From: Dysgonomonas sp. PF1-14
GTDB lineage: Bacteria; Bacteroidota; Bacteroidia; Bacteroidales; Dysgonomonadaceae
Reading direction: 5' to 3'
NCBI RefSeq assembly: GCF_029892965.1
Contig: NZ_JARXWN010000002.1
Coordinates: forward strand, 186,001 to 250,000
DNA length: 64,000 nucleotides
Shown here: positions 53,214-62,966 of the stretch, piece by piece
How the letters are laid out: each line of letters starts with the position of its first letter
Numbering within the stretch: position 1 is the stretch's first letter
The notes under the pieces: generated by a model
Told to the model about the DNA's origin: nothing
Seen by the model: only the letters and a program-made list of their open reading frames with translations
Databases searched by the model: none
Translations under genes and position numbers: made by a program

Positions 53214-54664
53214 TATGTCTTTGCAATTTTTTTTAATATTATATCTCGTATCTCAATGAAAAGATTCTTTTTAAAAAAGAAACTTAATGATGCATATATT
53301 GAAAAACTAATTATCCCACAAATCAGGATATTAACAAAATGTTGAATTTTATAAAAGGAAATAATATTGTGTAAAATATAGATAAGAATGCCTGTAATAC
53401 AAGATATAGCGAGAATAGGAATAATATCTTGTATCTGTTTCAATAATGAATAATTTAATATTCTACCTGCATAATAGGAATTAAATAATAATGAAATTAT
53501 TTCACAAATAACCTTAGCCCAAAGAAAGATAATTATACCAAAATTTATTGATAAAAATATGGAAATAATTGTTATTATTTTATTAAATGTTTCCAGTTTT
53601 AAAAAAAGGCTACCGTGTCCTTTTGTTTTTAGAATATTTAAACTCGTATTTTTCAATGGGCTAATTATGCCTATGATACATAGTATTTGAAGATATGGGG
53701 TTGCATCAACCCATTTATCAGTGTATAAAAAAATCAATATGGATTTTGCCAAGACTAGCATAAATATCAAAATAGGGGTTAGTATAAAATAGGAATATAT
53801 TATATTCTTTTTATAGGCCTCTCTTAATCTAAGTAAATCTTCTTGTATAGAAGAGAATAATGGGAATGAGATCACATTAATTGACCCATAAATATTAGCT
53901 ACAGGAACCTGCTTTAATGTCTCTGATTGTGTATAGTAGGCAACTTGTGTAGGAGTATAGAATTTACCAATAAAAAAAGGATAAAGGTTTACGAAAATAA
54001 CATTAAAAATCTCATTAATAGCTAATTTAGATCCAAAATTGAAATGATATTTAAACTTCTTTTTATCAAAAACCAAAGATGGACGCCATTTATTATGTAT
54101 CCATAATTGAACTGAATAAAAAAAAGATTTAGCAACCCCACTCCAAACTAGAGCCCAAACTCCATAACCCAACAGAGCAAAAACAATACCCACTATCCCA
54201 CTTAAGATTGAAGATGGCAGGCTAATATAAAACTGGGTTTTAAAGCGCATTTCTTTTATTAGCATTACATTTTGAATTGCTGTAAAAGCTGTAAAAATAA
54301 ATGAAATACTATATACTCGAATAATTATAATTAAAATATCATGTCCTAAAAAAGAGGCAATAAAAGGAGCTAAAGCATAAGATAACAGATAAACACCAAC
54401 ACTGGCAATTATGTTAAAATAAAATACTGTTGACAGATCTGCTTGATCCACAAACTGACTTCTTATTAAGGAAGCACTAAAACCAGCATCTAACAATACA
54501 TTTCCAATACCAATGAAGACATATATCATCCCTATTAGCCCAAAATCTTCTGGGAGAATAATTCTAGCTAAAACAATTGTTGTAAGAAAAGATACACCTT
54601 GAGTCGCTACTTTTTGTATAAAAAGCCAAGAGACTCCTGATATTGCTTTTTCCTTTAATGACAT
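53213..54664 (-). CDS. Polysaccharide repeat-unit flippase, Wzx (MATE/MOP superfamily)
   Basis: 483 residues with about 12-14 hydrophobic helices. The N-terminal [26 protein letters not shown] and [15 protein letters not shown] segments are typical of lipopolysaccharide or capsule exporters. It moves lipid-linked repeat units across the inner membrane for the Wzy polymerase. It overlaps the upstream dehydrogenase by 10 bp and the downstream gene by 1 bp. Confidence 0.92.
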   Translation of the reverse strand: MSLKEKAISGVSWLFIQKVATQGVSFLTTIVLARIILPEDFGLIGMIYVFIGIGNVLLDAGFSASLIRSQFVDQADLSTVFYFNIIASVGVYLLSYALAPFIASFLGHDILIIIIRVYSISFIFTAFTAIQNVMLIKEMRFKTQFYISLPSSILSGIVGIVFALLGYGVWALVWSGVAKSFFYSVQLWIHNKWRPSLVFDKKKFKYHFNFGSKLAINEIFNVIFVNLYPFFIGKFYTPTQVAYYTQSETLKQVPVANIYGSINVISFPLFSSIQEDLLRLREAYKKNIIYSYFILTPILIFMLVLAKSILIFLYTDKWVDATPYLQILCIIGIISPLKNTSLNILKTKGHGSLFLKLETFNKIITIISIFLSINFGIIIFLWAKVICEIISLLFNSYYAGRILNYSLLKQIQDIIPILAISCITGILIYILHNIISFYKIQHFVNILICGIISFSIYASLSFFFKKNLFIEIRDIILKKIAKT

Positions 54665-55896
54665 TTATTTAAATTATAAGATATTGTTGCCCCCTGAAAC
54701 AATCCTTCAAACTCCGCATGATTCACAGCCAATACCACAGCATCGAACTTTCCTTCAGGTAATTCCGTTAAGATATCCAACCCATATTCATGTTTTACTT
54801 CTTCAGGATTTGCCCATGGATCATAGATTGTTACATTAGTATCGTATTCCTTCAATTCTCTTATAACATCTACAACTTTAGTATTACGCACATCCGGACA
54901 ATTTTCTTTGAACGTAATACCAAGTACAAGTATATTCGATCCTTTGACTTGAATACCCTGTTTTATCATCTTTTTGATTACCTCACTGGCAACATATTCC
55001 CCCATACTGTCGTTCATACGACGACCTGCGAGAATTATTTCGGGATGATACCCATATTCTTGGGCCTTCTGAGCTAGGTAATAAGGGTCGACACCAATAC
55101 AGTGTCCGCCGACTAGACCAGGTTTAAAATGCAAAAAATTCCACTTTGTCCCAGCAGCTTCTAATACAGCATTTGTATCGATATTCATTCGGTCAAATAT
55201 CTTTTTCAATTCGTTTACGAAAGCAATATTTATATCACGTTGAGAATTTTCTATAACTTTTGCAGCTTCAGCAACTTTGATTGTCGGAGCCAAATGTGTT
55301 CCTGCCGAAATGACTGAAGAATACAGTTCATTGACTTTCTTTCCAATCTCAGGCGTAGAGCCTGAAGTCACTTTCTTTATCTTTTCTACGGTGTGCTCTT
55401 TATCTCCGGGATTTATTCTTTCCGGAGAATACCCGGCATAGAAATCAATATTGAATTTCAATCCTGAAACTTTTTCTACTACTGGAATACAATCATCTTC
55501 TGTTGCTCCCGGATAGACAGTGGACTCATAGATAACAATATCTCCTCTATTTATTACTTTTCCTACCGTTTCGCTCGCTTTATACAAAGGAGTAAGGTCT
55601 GGACGATTATTCTTGTCTACCGGAGTAGGAACTGTGACCACATAATAGTTGCAATCTTTTATGTCCTCCGAATTAAAAGAGCAAAATAACCCTATAGCAT
55701 CATCTGCCCTCTTTTTTAGGACAGATTGAAGAAGACCAGATTCTACTTCTAATGTATGGTCTGTGCCAGACATCAATTCATTTACTCGGTTTTTGTTAAC
55801 ATCAAACCCTACGACTGAATATTTAGTCGCAAACAATCTGGCTAAAGGTAATCCTACATACCCTAGACCAATAATAGCAATTTTCGTCTTATTCAT
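54655..55896 (-). CDS. UDP-N-acetyl sugar 6-dehydrogenase, WbpO/TviB-like
   Basis: 413 residues. [17 protein letters not shown] near 10 binds NAD; the catalytic Cys is in [12 protein letters not shown] near 262, with [12 protein letters not shown] and the [11 protein letters not shown]-terminal domain. It oxidises the 6-OH of UDP-GalNAc (or UDP-ManNAc) to the uronic acid. The epimerase directly upstream matches WbpP/TviC, so UDP-GalNAcA is favoured. The 1-bp gap shows coupling. Confidence 0.9.
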   Translation of the reverse strand: MNKTKIAIIGLGYVGLPLARLFATKYSVVGFDVNKNRVNELMSGTDHTLEVESGLLQSVLKKRADDAIGLFCSFNSEDIKDCNYYVVTVPTPVDKNNRPDLTPLYKASETVGKVINRGDIVIYESTVYPGATEDDCIPVVEKVSGLKFNIDFYAGYSPERINPGDKEHTVEKIKKVTSGSTPEIGKKVNELYSSVISAGTHLAPTIKVAEAAKVIENSQRDINIAFVNELKKIFDRMNIDTNAVLEAAGTKWNFLHFKPGLVGGHCIGVDPYYLAQKAQEYGYHPEIILAGRRMNDSMGEYVASEVIKKMIKQGIQVKGSNILVLGITFKENCPDVRNTKVVDVIRELKEYDTNVTIYDPWANPEEVKHEYGLDILTELPEGKFDAVVLAVNHAEFEGLFQGATISYNLNKCH

Positions 55897-56883
55897 TTAT
55901 TTTAAATTTTCCCAATACCATTCTACGGCTTCTCTTAAACCTTCTCTCATATTATAATGTGGATTATAGCCCAACAAAGACTTTGCTTTGTCAATACTTG
56001 CTAAAGAATGAGGGATATCTCCTGATCGATTTGGTCCGTATTCAATTTTCACATCCGCTATTAAGGGATCATATTCACTTAAATATTCCTTGAGATAACC
56101 GACAAGTTGGTTCAGAGTTGTTCTTTCTCCGAAAGCCGTATTATACACCGTATTTAATGCAGCCTTATTTGTTGTGGTTAGAGCCAATATATTCATCTGA
56201 ACCACATTTTTTATATATGTAAAGTCTCTGGAATTCTCTCCATCTCCATTAATAATAGGAGATTCGTGGTTCATAAATTTCTTTACAAATAATGGAATTA
56301 CAGCAGCATATACTCCATAAGGATCCTGACGCTGGCCAAAGACATTAAAGTATCTAAGTCCGATACACTCAATGCCATATGTTCGCGAAAAAACATCAGC
56401 ATAGAGTTCATTCACATACTTTGTTATTGCATATGGAGACAGTGGCTTTCCTATTACGTCTTCTACTTTTGGCAATGACGCTGAATCTCCATACGTAGAC
56501 GAACTGGCTGCATATATAAAACGCTTAACGTTAGCATCTTTAGCTGCAACCAACATATTCAAAAATCCGGAAACATTGACATCATTACTCGTAATAGGAT
56601 CTTTTATAGAGCGAGGAACCGAACCTAAAGCAGCTTCATGTAGAATATAATCAACACCGCTTACTGCTTTATGGCAATCATCAATATTACGGATATCGCC
56701 AACGATCAACTTAAATCTTTCATTATCAAATAATGGTAGAATATTCTCCATCTTACCTGTAGAAAAGTTATCAAAACATATAACTTTACAGTTATGCTTC
56801 AATAATTCTTCACAGAGATTTGATCCGATAAAACCGGCACCACCTGTAACTAGTATTGTAGTATTATTTAGACTTTGATTCAT
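55897..56883 (-). CDS. UDP-GlcNAc/GlcNAcA C4-epimerase, WbpP/TviC-like
   Basis: 328 residues from the Met at 56883. The frame is open to 56937, overlapping the kinase C terminus. TGGAGFIGSNLCEELL near 12, HEAALGSVPRSIKDP near 80, SSSTYGD and the Tyr-x-x-x-Lys in SPYAITKYVNE, and FNVFGQRQDPYGVYAAVIP place it with WbpP-type 4-epimerases, which prefer N-acetylated sugars. With the next gene it supplies UDP-GalNAcA. Confidence 0.9.
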   Translation of the reverse strand: MNQSLNNTTILVTGGAGFIGSNLCEELLKHNCKVICFDNFSTGKMENILPLFDNERFKLIVGDIRNIDDCHKAVSGVDYILHEAALGSVPRSIKDPITSNDVNVSGFLNMLVAAKDANVKRFIYAASSSTYGDSASLPKVEDVIGKPLSPYAITKYVNELYADVFSRTYGIECIGLRYFNVFGQRQDPYGVYAAVIPLFVKKFMNHESPIINGDGENSRDFTYIKNVVQMNILALTTTNKAALNTVYNTAFGERTTLNQLVGYLKEYLSEYDPLIADVKIEYGPNRSGDIPHSLASIDKAKSLLGYNPHYNMREGLREAVEWYWENLK

Positions 56884-59182
56884 ATCCATAGGCTTTTCCA
56901 TATCCATATTTATAGTTATTATCGAGTACAGAATCATTCAAAACCAGATACATATTAACCAGTTTTCCCTCTTCCTTCTGCATATTTATAAAATTTGCCG
57001 CACCTTTTGGTGTTACTCCTTCACGTACAACATACAGAGTTATATCTGCATAGTCATTTAATAGGTATGTATCTGAAACCAATCCGACCGGCGCTGTATC
57101 AATTACTATATAATCATATTCTTTTTTGGCTTCAGAAAACAAAGCACTTAATCGAGGGCTCATTAACAACTCGTTCGGATTTGGAGGGATAGTACCTGCA
57201 TACATCACTTTCAGATTATTATCTAATCCCGATTCTTGAATATAATTCGACCATGAATCGTCACCAATCAAATAATCACTCAAGCCTCTTTTGTTATTTA
57301 AGTTTATATAATCCTTTAGCTTTGGATTCCGTATATCTCCCCCTATTAGAAGAACTTTCTTTCCTGATAAGGCAAAACTCATAGACAAATTAACACTAAT
57401 AAAAGTTTTCCCTTCTCCCATAGTAGTAGAGGTGACAAGAATTAATTGATTTGTATGATGTTTAAATATAAATCTCACATTATTCCTTAATGAGCGGAAC
57501 ATTTCTGCAATCCCTGTATTATATCCTGGACGGATCACAATCTGATCCTTGACCTCATTCTTAGCTATTTGCCCTATAATAGAGACATCTGATAGTTTTG
57601 TCAACTCATTTCGGCTTCTAATCTGAGTTTTAAACAGATTGAGTGTATATATTACAGCTATAGGAAGTAATAATCCGAAAACAAAAGCACCTAGAATAAT
57701 TATTTGTGCTTGAGGCGCAATTGAAGATATATTAGTTTGAGGCGATACAATAATACGGGCCTTATTTGCTGTGGAAGCAATGGTGAGATTCGTCTCTTCT
57801 CTTTTTTGCATAAGGAATAAGAACAGATTTTCCTTTATACGTTGTTCTCTAACCTTTTCTATCAATCCCCTCTCTTGCTGAGGAACAGACAGGACTCTCG
57901 ATTTTGTTGAGTAAGACTGTCTTAATAGGTCTTGTCTGGAAACATTATATGTCTGTTTTACATTATTCAACGAACCGGATATGCTACTGCGCTGATTATC
58001 CAAATCTTCAGTAATTCTTATCCGAACTGGATTCTCTTCCCCCATTCCTTTAAGCTGAACTTCCGAATTTAGCAATTTTTCGTTGTAACCACTTATTATC
58101 TGGCTCAGTCCTATATCTGAAATACCAATATTAGGAATAACCGAATATTTATTTTTAGGATCATTTACGAAACGTTCAATTAAATTGATTACATTTAGCT
58201 GAGTTTCTATTTCCATTATTTTTTGCTCGTTCAAACCAGTTTGTTGTACATAAAGTTGAGATTCTGTACTCAAATCTGTAATTTGATTTTTCTGTTTAAA
58301 ATCTACAACATTTTCTTCAGCATCACTTAATTCAGCTGAAATTTCTTTAAGACGATCATTAATAAAAATAGCTGTATTATATGCTATTTCATTTTTCACA
58401 TTAACATCCATCTCATTATACTGCTTTACCAACTCTCTCAGAATCGCCTTCCCTTTATCTGTATTATGACAAAGTAAACTGATGTTTATAACAGACGATG
58501 CCTTACTAGTCGAAGATATAGATAAATCACCACAAAGAGATAATACCCTCGAAGAGATATCTTTTATAGAAACATAATATTTTTCATCGTCAACAACCTT
58601 CTCTGTTTGACTGATAATCAACTCTATTTTTTCATCCAATCGTACTTTAATAGGTAATCGCTCCGCTGTTTCATTGATTTCATTACCATTATATACCCCT
58701 TCTATTATATACTCATTACTCTCCTTAGATATTGAAAATTCAATACTTCTATCCTTATCTGGGGAAACAAGATCTACGCGAAAAGGAAAACTTTCATAAA
58801 TCTCCGTCTTTCGCAGCCCTTTTTTTATATAGAATTCTATATGGAGATTAAGGGAATCTACGACCGATCGCATCAAATCCGGTGAAGAAAGAATAGCGAT
58901 TTCATTATCTATGTTATTAGTTGTAGATAAAAGGCCTAACGATTCTAAATCTAATCCAGTTTCACTCTTTCCCGATCCACCGCCTTTGCTCTCATTCAAC
59001 AATATCGACAGAGATGGTTTGTATTGCTTTTGTGTGGATAGTACAATGATCGTCCCAATTATTAAACAGAGAACAACAGATATTATAAACCATTTCCAGT
59101 GACGTAAGTAATCATAAAGGATATCAGTTATAGATTTTATCTCATTAGCTTTCTTCCAGCTATCATTATTTATCTTCTCCAT
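56864..59182 (-). CDS. wzc: Wzc-like chain-length regulator and tyrosine autokinase
   Basis: 772 residues. A Wzz-type N-terminal domain with helix near 35-55 and a large coiled-coil periplasmic region precede the second helix (about 500-520). The cytoplasmic BY-kinase shows the Walker A STTMGEGKTF near 585, VLLIGGDIRNPK as Walker A', and YDYIVIDTAP as Walker B. The tail ends in a tyrosine cluster (YKYGYGKAYGY), the autophosphorylation site that tunes polymer length. It follows wza by 8 bp. Confidence 0.95.
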   Translation of the reverse strand: MEKINNDSWKKANEIKSITDILYDYLRHWKWFIISVVLCLIIGTIIVLSTQKQYKPSLSILLNESKGGGSGKSETGLDLESLGLLSTTNNIDNEIAILSSPDLMRSVVDSLNLHIEFYIKKGLRKTEIYESFPFRVDLVSPDKDRSIEFSISKESNEYIIEGVYNGNEINETAERLPIKVRLDEKIELIISQTEKVVDDEKYYVSIKDISSRVLSLCGDLSISSTSKASSVINISLLCHNTDKGKAILRELVKQYNEMDVNVKNEIAYNTAIFINDRLKEISAELSDAEENVVDFKQKNQITDLSTESQLYVQQTGLNEQKIMEIETQLNVINLIERFVNDPKNKYSVIPNIGISDIGLSQIISGYNEKLLNSEVQLKGMGEENPVRIRITEDLDNQRSSISGSLNNVKQTYNVSRQDLLRQSYSTKSRVLSVPQQERGLIEKVREQRIKENLFLFLMQKREETNLTIASTANKARIIVSPQTNISSIAPQAQIIILGAFVFGLLLPIAVIYTLNLFKTQIRSRNELTKLSDVSIIGQIAKNEVKDQIVIRPGYNTGIAEMFRSLRNNVRFIFKHHTNQLILVTSTTMGEGKTFISVNLSMSFALSGKKVLLIGGDIRNPKLKDYINLNNKRGLSDYLIGDDSWSNYIQESGLDNNLKVMYAGTIPPNPNELLMSPRLSALFSEAKKEYDYIVIDTAPVGLVSDTYLLNDYADITLYVVREGVTPKGAANFINMQKEEGKLVNMYLVLNDSVLDNNYKYGYGKAYGYESKSK

Positions 59183-59190
59183 TTTATAGC

Positions 59191-60018
59191 TTAACGAGTT
59201 GCGATTGCAATTATTGAGATTAAAATTGAAAGTGCAGATAAACCAATCGTTTCAAATGTTCCGAAACGGGAATTATTTCCTTTGGCTTTATTTGTCTCAA
59301 CATAGAGTTTATCATTCTGCTGCATATAGAACAAATTTCTATTCTGGATAATATCTTTATCCTGTATATCAATCCTGTGCGTAGCAACATCACCGTTATC
59401 TTGTATTCTGACAAGCAATACATTATTCCTCTTTCCATAAACGGTCATATCCCCCGCAGCAGCAAGAGCATCTAATATAGTCATCTGACCATTAACAGAT
59501 TTATAGATACCCGGTTTGGCAACTTCGCCTAACACCGATACCTCAAAATTAGTAAACCTTATATTTACAATAGGTTTTTCGGCGATATATCGTGGGTATA
59601 TCAAGGATACAATATAGTATTGGGCTTCCTTTACTGTCATACCGCCCAATTTCAATTCACCCAAAAGAGGAAAATTTATTCGACCATCTCTATCGACCAA
59701 ATAGTTCTGCAAATTTCCGGAAGTACCGGTAGAAGTAGAGGTTGATATAGAACCATCTGAACTTCCCGTCCCTGCTGGCATATTAAAACTTGATGCCGCA
59801 CCTGGAACAGTTGAATTTACAGTAATACTTATTATATCATTAGGCATAATACATGGCTCATGAGGTATAGCTAACCCTGTTAATGTATCTGAAAGTGATA
59901 CTCCTGCATCTTTCAAATAAGGTAATTGTTTATATCCATTACATGAATTAAAAATAATTACTGAGAATAATACTAACGATACGTTAAGGATCCTACACAA
60001 AGAACTTCTATTTTTCAT
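59191..60018 (-). CDS. wza: Wza-like outer membrane polysaccharide export lipoprotein
   Basis: 275 residues from the Met at 60018, with a lipoprotein signal and Cys26 (FNSC). The poly_export domain (NDIISITVNSTVPG near 60, NYLVDRDGRINFPLLGELKLGG near 105) and an SLBB domain (VSVLGEVAKPGIY near 165) are complete. A C-terminal hydrophobic segment closes it. It forms the outer-membrane export channel that works with Wzc. It is the first gene of the ~20-kb operon. Confidence 0.94.
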   Translation of the reverse strand: MKNRSSLCRILNVSLVLFSVIIFNSCNGYKQLPYLKDAGVSLSDTLTGLAIPHEPCIMPNDIISITVNSTVPGAASSFNMPAGTGSSDGSISTSTSTGTSGNLQNYLVDRDGRINFPLLGELKLGGMTVKEAQYYIVSLIYPRYIAEKPIVNIRFTNFEVSVLGEVAKPGIYKSVNGQMTILDALAAAGDMTVYGKRNNVLLVRIQDNGDVATHRIDIQDKDIIQNRNLFYMQQNDKLYVETNKAKGNNSRFGTFETIGLSALSILISIIAIATR

Positions 60019-60060
60019 CCACACTACAATATTTTATTGACCCATTATCTTCTTCGGGTG

Positions 60061-60068
60061 CAAAGGTA
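60061..60068 (-). promoter_or_regulatory. Bacteroidetes-type -7 box for the polysaccharide operon
   Basis: TACCTTTG followed by GC on the minus strand is an exact TAnnTTTG match, about 45 bp before the wza ATG. The -33 element is not clear. Confidence 0.6.
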
Positions 60069-60380
60069 ATCCAAATTTACAAACCACAGAACAAATGTAA
60101 AGATATTATTGATCAATATAGATAATATCTAAAACACACAGCAGTGATTAATAACATTTTATAAAGCCATCATGTTTTGAGAGCATATCATTTTTAACAC
60201 AAAATCATCTATTTATTAATTTTTCACTTTAGATTTCCATTTGATATATTCTACAACTATCCGCCACATTTTACTTACATTCACCACTTTCCTCGCTATC
60301 CTAAACAAAGAAAACCTAAAGATTTAAGGTGAAAAATGAAATCTTTTCATAAAAATGAAAAATAATCTAATAATATTGTA

Positions 60381-60388
60381 TAAATTTG
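60381..60388 (+). promoter_or_regulatory. Bacteroidetes-type -7 box for the OmpA-family gene
   Basis: TAAATTTG matches TAnnTTTG exactly, with a predicted leader near 50 nt before the ATG at 60444. Confidence 0.5.
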
Positions 60389-60443
60389 TACTCTAAATTA
60401 GTAAGTAAAATAGGTTTTACCTTAACACTATATTATTTTTATT

Positions 60444-61115
60444 ATGAAAATAAAATTTTTATTACTACCAATCCTCTTAGGAGTATTGACTATTTCATTA
60501 AATGCACAAGACAGAAAATCGACAAAAGATACTGATCCTTGTAATTGTGGTTCTATAAGAGACTCTGTTTTACTACAACTTAACAGTGGTGAAGAAGTTA
60601 TCGTAGTAAAAAGAAGTGCGCAACAACTAAGCGTTGCCCAATCTGAGATGGCCAAACGCAGAAAGTACTTTGATTGTCCAGACATTTTGGCTCCGGAACC
60701 AAGACCTGAAACTCCCAAAATAGATGAGCCGGTTCAAAAGCCGATTGAAGTAAAACCTGAGATAAAAGAAATTACAGGACAAGGATTCTTCTTACCTGAC
60801 CCTGTATTCTTCCGCATCAATAAATCAGTTATAGATCAGCCTGAATGGGAAAAGATAGAAAAAGCTGTTACTTACCTGAATGAAAATCCGAATGCGACTT
60901 GTGTTGTTACAGGATATGCCGATAAGAAAACAGGTAACTCTGCTATCAACCTGAGACTATCGAAACAACGCTCAGAAGCTGTGGCAAAAGCAATGGAGAC
61001 TAAATACGGAATTGCTAAAAACAGATTATCTGTAAACTGGAAAGGAGACGGACTTCAGCCATTCAAACTTGAAAATGATAAGAACCGTGCCGTACTATTC
61101 TTAATCAATCCATAA
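60444..61115 (+). CDS. OmpA-family protein
   Basis: 223 residues with a signal peptide ending near residue 21 (LNAQD). A short Cys-containing middle and a Pro/Glu linker (EPRPETPKIDEPVQKPIEVKPE) follow. The C-terminal OmpA domain (about 125-223) has NPNATCVVTGYADKKTGN and LRLSKQRSEAVAKAM. Such domains bind peptidoglycan and tie the outer membrane to the wall. There is no N-terminal barrel, so it is a small linker type. It has its own promoter and terminator. Confidence 0.9.
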   Translation: MKIKFLLLPILLGVLTISLNAQDRKSTKDTDPCNCGSIRDSVLLQLNSGEEVIVVKRSAQQLSVAQSEMAKRRKYFDCPDILAPEPRPETPKIDEPVQKPIEVKPEIKEITGQGFFLPDPVFFRINKSVIDQPEWEKIEKAVTYLNENPNATCVVTGYADKKTGNSAINLRLSKQRSEAVAKAMETKYGIAKNRLSVNWKGDGLQPFKLENDKNRAVLFLINP

Positions 61116-61144
61116 AGAAAAGATTTGACCATAATATAGAGATG

Positions 61145-61176
61145 AAAAAGAGAGGAAATTTTCCTCTCTTTTCTAT
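61145..61176 (+). terminator. Terminator of the OmpA-family gene, between convergent genes
   Basis: AAGAGAGGAAA and TTTCCTCTCTT are a near-perfect palindrome followed by TTCTATTT. It also ends in the panE stop region on the other strand. Confidence 0.75.
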
Positions 61177-62099
61177 TTAATATACTGGCTTTGTATAAAC
61201 CTCAATTGCTTTTCGAGCATCGATACTCTTACCATATCAAACCCACTCTTTCGGGCTTGCTCTATCGGACGTGAATATATATACTCTATTTCCAGCGGGC
61301 GCTTATTATCGTAATCTAGTTTCATACTAGGTGAATACGGGACCATATGGCGGGTCATTTCTAAAATGCTATCAGCATAACTATCAGGGATAGTAAATCT
61401 ACCATCAGCTACACTATTAGCCCCTCCTATAACCTCCAGCATTATTTCATGAAGGAGTATTTCCATATCCGGATTACTCATCAACTGATCGGTAGAAGCA
61501 TTCATCACAACGGTCATTCCATTGTAGGGAATATTCCATACTAACTTCATCCACCTTGCTTTATCCAGTTGAAGCACCTGCACCTCAACTCCGGCCTGTA
61601 TAAAGTCCTTACTGATCTGCTCCAACAGCCTCTCGTCAGCACACGAATATGAGCCCAGATTTAACCGTCCTTCATCGAAATGTCCGATGTGCCCCTCTCC
61701 TACTTTCGAAGAACAAATAAACGCCAATCCTCCGGCTATAGATAAATCCGGAAAGTCTTTATGTAGATCAACCTCTAAGCCCAAACCGTTCTGAATAAGT
61801 ACAACAACTGTATCCTTATGTAATAATGGAGGGAGCAAATCCTTTAATAGATAATTATTCGTAGACTTAAGGCAAACCAGCACCACATCACACTTAGGCA
61901 TATCCATTGCAGCCTTATAAGTATTGACAACCGGCAGATAGAAATCTCCATCTACCGAATCAACCCGCAATCCATACTGCTTCACATACTCATAATCTGA
62001 ATGGAAGAGGAAATGCACTTCCTGTCCCGAATTAGCTAACCGTCCGCCATAGTATCCACCTATAGCACCTGTACCTATTACTGCGTATTTTAATGACAT
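61173..62099 (-). CDS. panE: 2-dehydropantoate 2-reductase
   Basis: 308 residues. The Rossmann GTGAIGGYYG motif at 9-18 binds NADPH, VLVCLKSTNN near 75 matches the family, and ARWMKLVWNIPYNG near 186 carries the catalytic Lys. It reduces ketopantoate to pantoate in CoA synthesis. A minus-strand TATCTTTG box (62118-62125) lies just before the ATG. Confidence 0.92.
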   Translation of the reverse strand: MSLKYAVIGTGAIGGYYGGRLANSGQEVHFLFHSDYEYVKQYGLRVDSVDGDFYLPVVNTYKAAMDMPKCDVVLVCLKSTNNYLLKDLLPPLLHKDTVVVLIQNGLGLEVDLHKDFPDLSIAGGLAFICSSKVGEGHIGHFDEGRLNLGSYSCADERLLEQISKDFIQAGVEVQVLQLDKARWMKLVWNIPYNGMTVVMNASTDQLMSNPDMEILLHEIMLEVIGGANSVADGRFTIPDSYADSILEMTRHMVPYSPSMKLDYDNKRPLEIEYIYSRPIEQARKSGFDMVRVSMLEKQLRFIQSQYIK

Positions 62100-62117
62100 A
62101 ATATATACTTTTTGCTA

Positions 62118-62125
62118 CAAAGATA
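62118..62125 (-). promoter_or_regulatory. Bacteroidetes-type -7 box for panE
   Basis: TATCTTTG on the minus strand, exact match, gives a leader of about 12 nt. It lies next to the terminator of the sdh operon. Confidence 0.55.
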
Positions 62126-62133
62126 AACATATA

Positions 62134-62168
62134 CAAACAAAAAGCGACCATCTCTTGATAGTCGCTTT
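62134..62168 (-). terminator. Terminator of the sdh/frd operon
   Basis: On the minus strand AAAGCGAC and GTCGCTTT pair around a 12-nt loop and are followed by a T-rich tract. It lies 23-57 bp after the sdhB stop. Confidence 0.82.
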
Positions 62169-62190
62169 CATATATCTAATACATAGTGTA

Positions 62191-62946
62191 TTAATCTTTA
62201 AATTTCGCTTTTAGGAACTCGCGGTTCATACGTGCGATATTGCTGATCGATACGTTCTTAGGACATTGTACTTCACATGCCTGTGTGTTTGTACAGTTCC
62301 CGAAGCCTAATTCATCCATTTTTGAAACCATTGCTTTAGCACGACGCGAAGCCTCTATTCGTCCTTGCGGCAACAGTGCCAATTGGCTTACCTTTGCCGA
62401 AACGAACAACATAGCCGATCCGTTCTTACAAGCTGCAACACAAGCACCGCAACCAATACAAGAAGCGGCATCCATAGCCTCATCAGCATCTGTTTTCGGA
62501 ATCGGAATTGCATTAGCATCAGGGATACCTCCAGTGTTTACACTCACATAACCACCAGCCTGCATGATTTTATCAAATGCGTTACGGTCAACCATCAGGT
62601 CGCGTATAACAGGGAATCCGTGAGAGCGCCAAGGCTCTATTGTAATAGTTTCACCATCCTTAAATTTACGCATATGCAGCTGGCAAGTCGTAATATCTTC
62701 GTCCGGACCATGCGGGTGACCATTAATATACAAGCTACACATACCGCAGATACCTTCGCGGCAGTCATGATCGAATACTACAGGTTCTTTACCGTCATTG
62801 ATCAGCTTTTCATTCAATATATCGAGCATTTCAAGGAAAGAACTTTCAGTAGAAATGCCATCAAGTTTATGGGTTTCAAAAGCTCCTTTTACTTGCGGGC
62901 CTCTTTGACGCCAAACTTTTAATGTTATATTTATTAATTTTTCCAT
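62191..62946 (-). CDS. sdhB: Succinate dehydrogenase/fumarate reductase iron-sulfur subunit
   Basis: 251 residues. The 2Fe-2S cluster cysteines are 62, 67, 70 and 88 (CREGICGMC). The [11 protein letters not shown] motif (163-173) and cysteines 218, 224 and 228 serve the 4Fe-4S and 3Fe-4S clusters. It transfers electrons between the flavoprotein and quinone. In anaerobic Bacteroidales the complex usually works as fumarate reductase. The gap to the A subunit (471 bp) is unusually long because of the inserted element upstream. Confidence 0.95.
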   Translation of the reverse strand: MEKLINITLKVWRQRGPQVKGAFETHKLDGISTESSFLEMLDILNEKLINDGKEPVVFDHDCREGICGMCSLYINGHPHGPDEDITTCQLHMRKFKDGETITIEPWRSHGFPVIRDLMVDRNAFDKIMQAGGYVSVNTGGIPDANAIPIPKTDADEAMDAASCIGCGACVAACKNGSAMLFVSAKVSQLALLPQGRIEASRRAKAMVSKMDELGFGNCTNTQACEVQCPKNVSISNIARMNREFLKAKFKD

Positions 62947-62966
62947 TTTGTTTTAAAGTTTTAAAG

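Larger units (their letters stand above)
60025..60443. promoter_or_regulatory. Intergenic region between the polysaccharide operon and the OmpA-family gene
   Basis: 419 bp of AT-rich sequence with divergent promoters: TACCTTTG on the minus strand (60061-60068) for the operon, and TAAATTTG (60381-60388) for the OmpA gene. No invertible promoter repeats or NusG/UpxY-type regulator gene is seen, so operon phase variation is not indicated here. Confidence 0.6.

Noticed and set aside
60025-60443. Phase-variable invertible promoter of the capsule operon
   Set aside because: I found no pair of inverted repeats flanking the promoter and no nearby invertase or UpxY gene.
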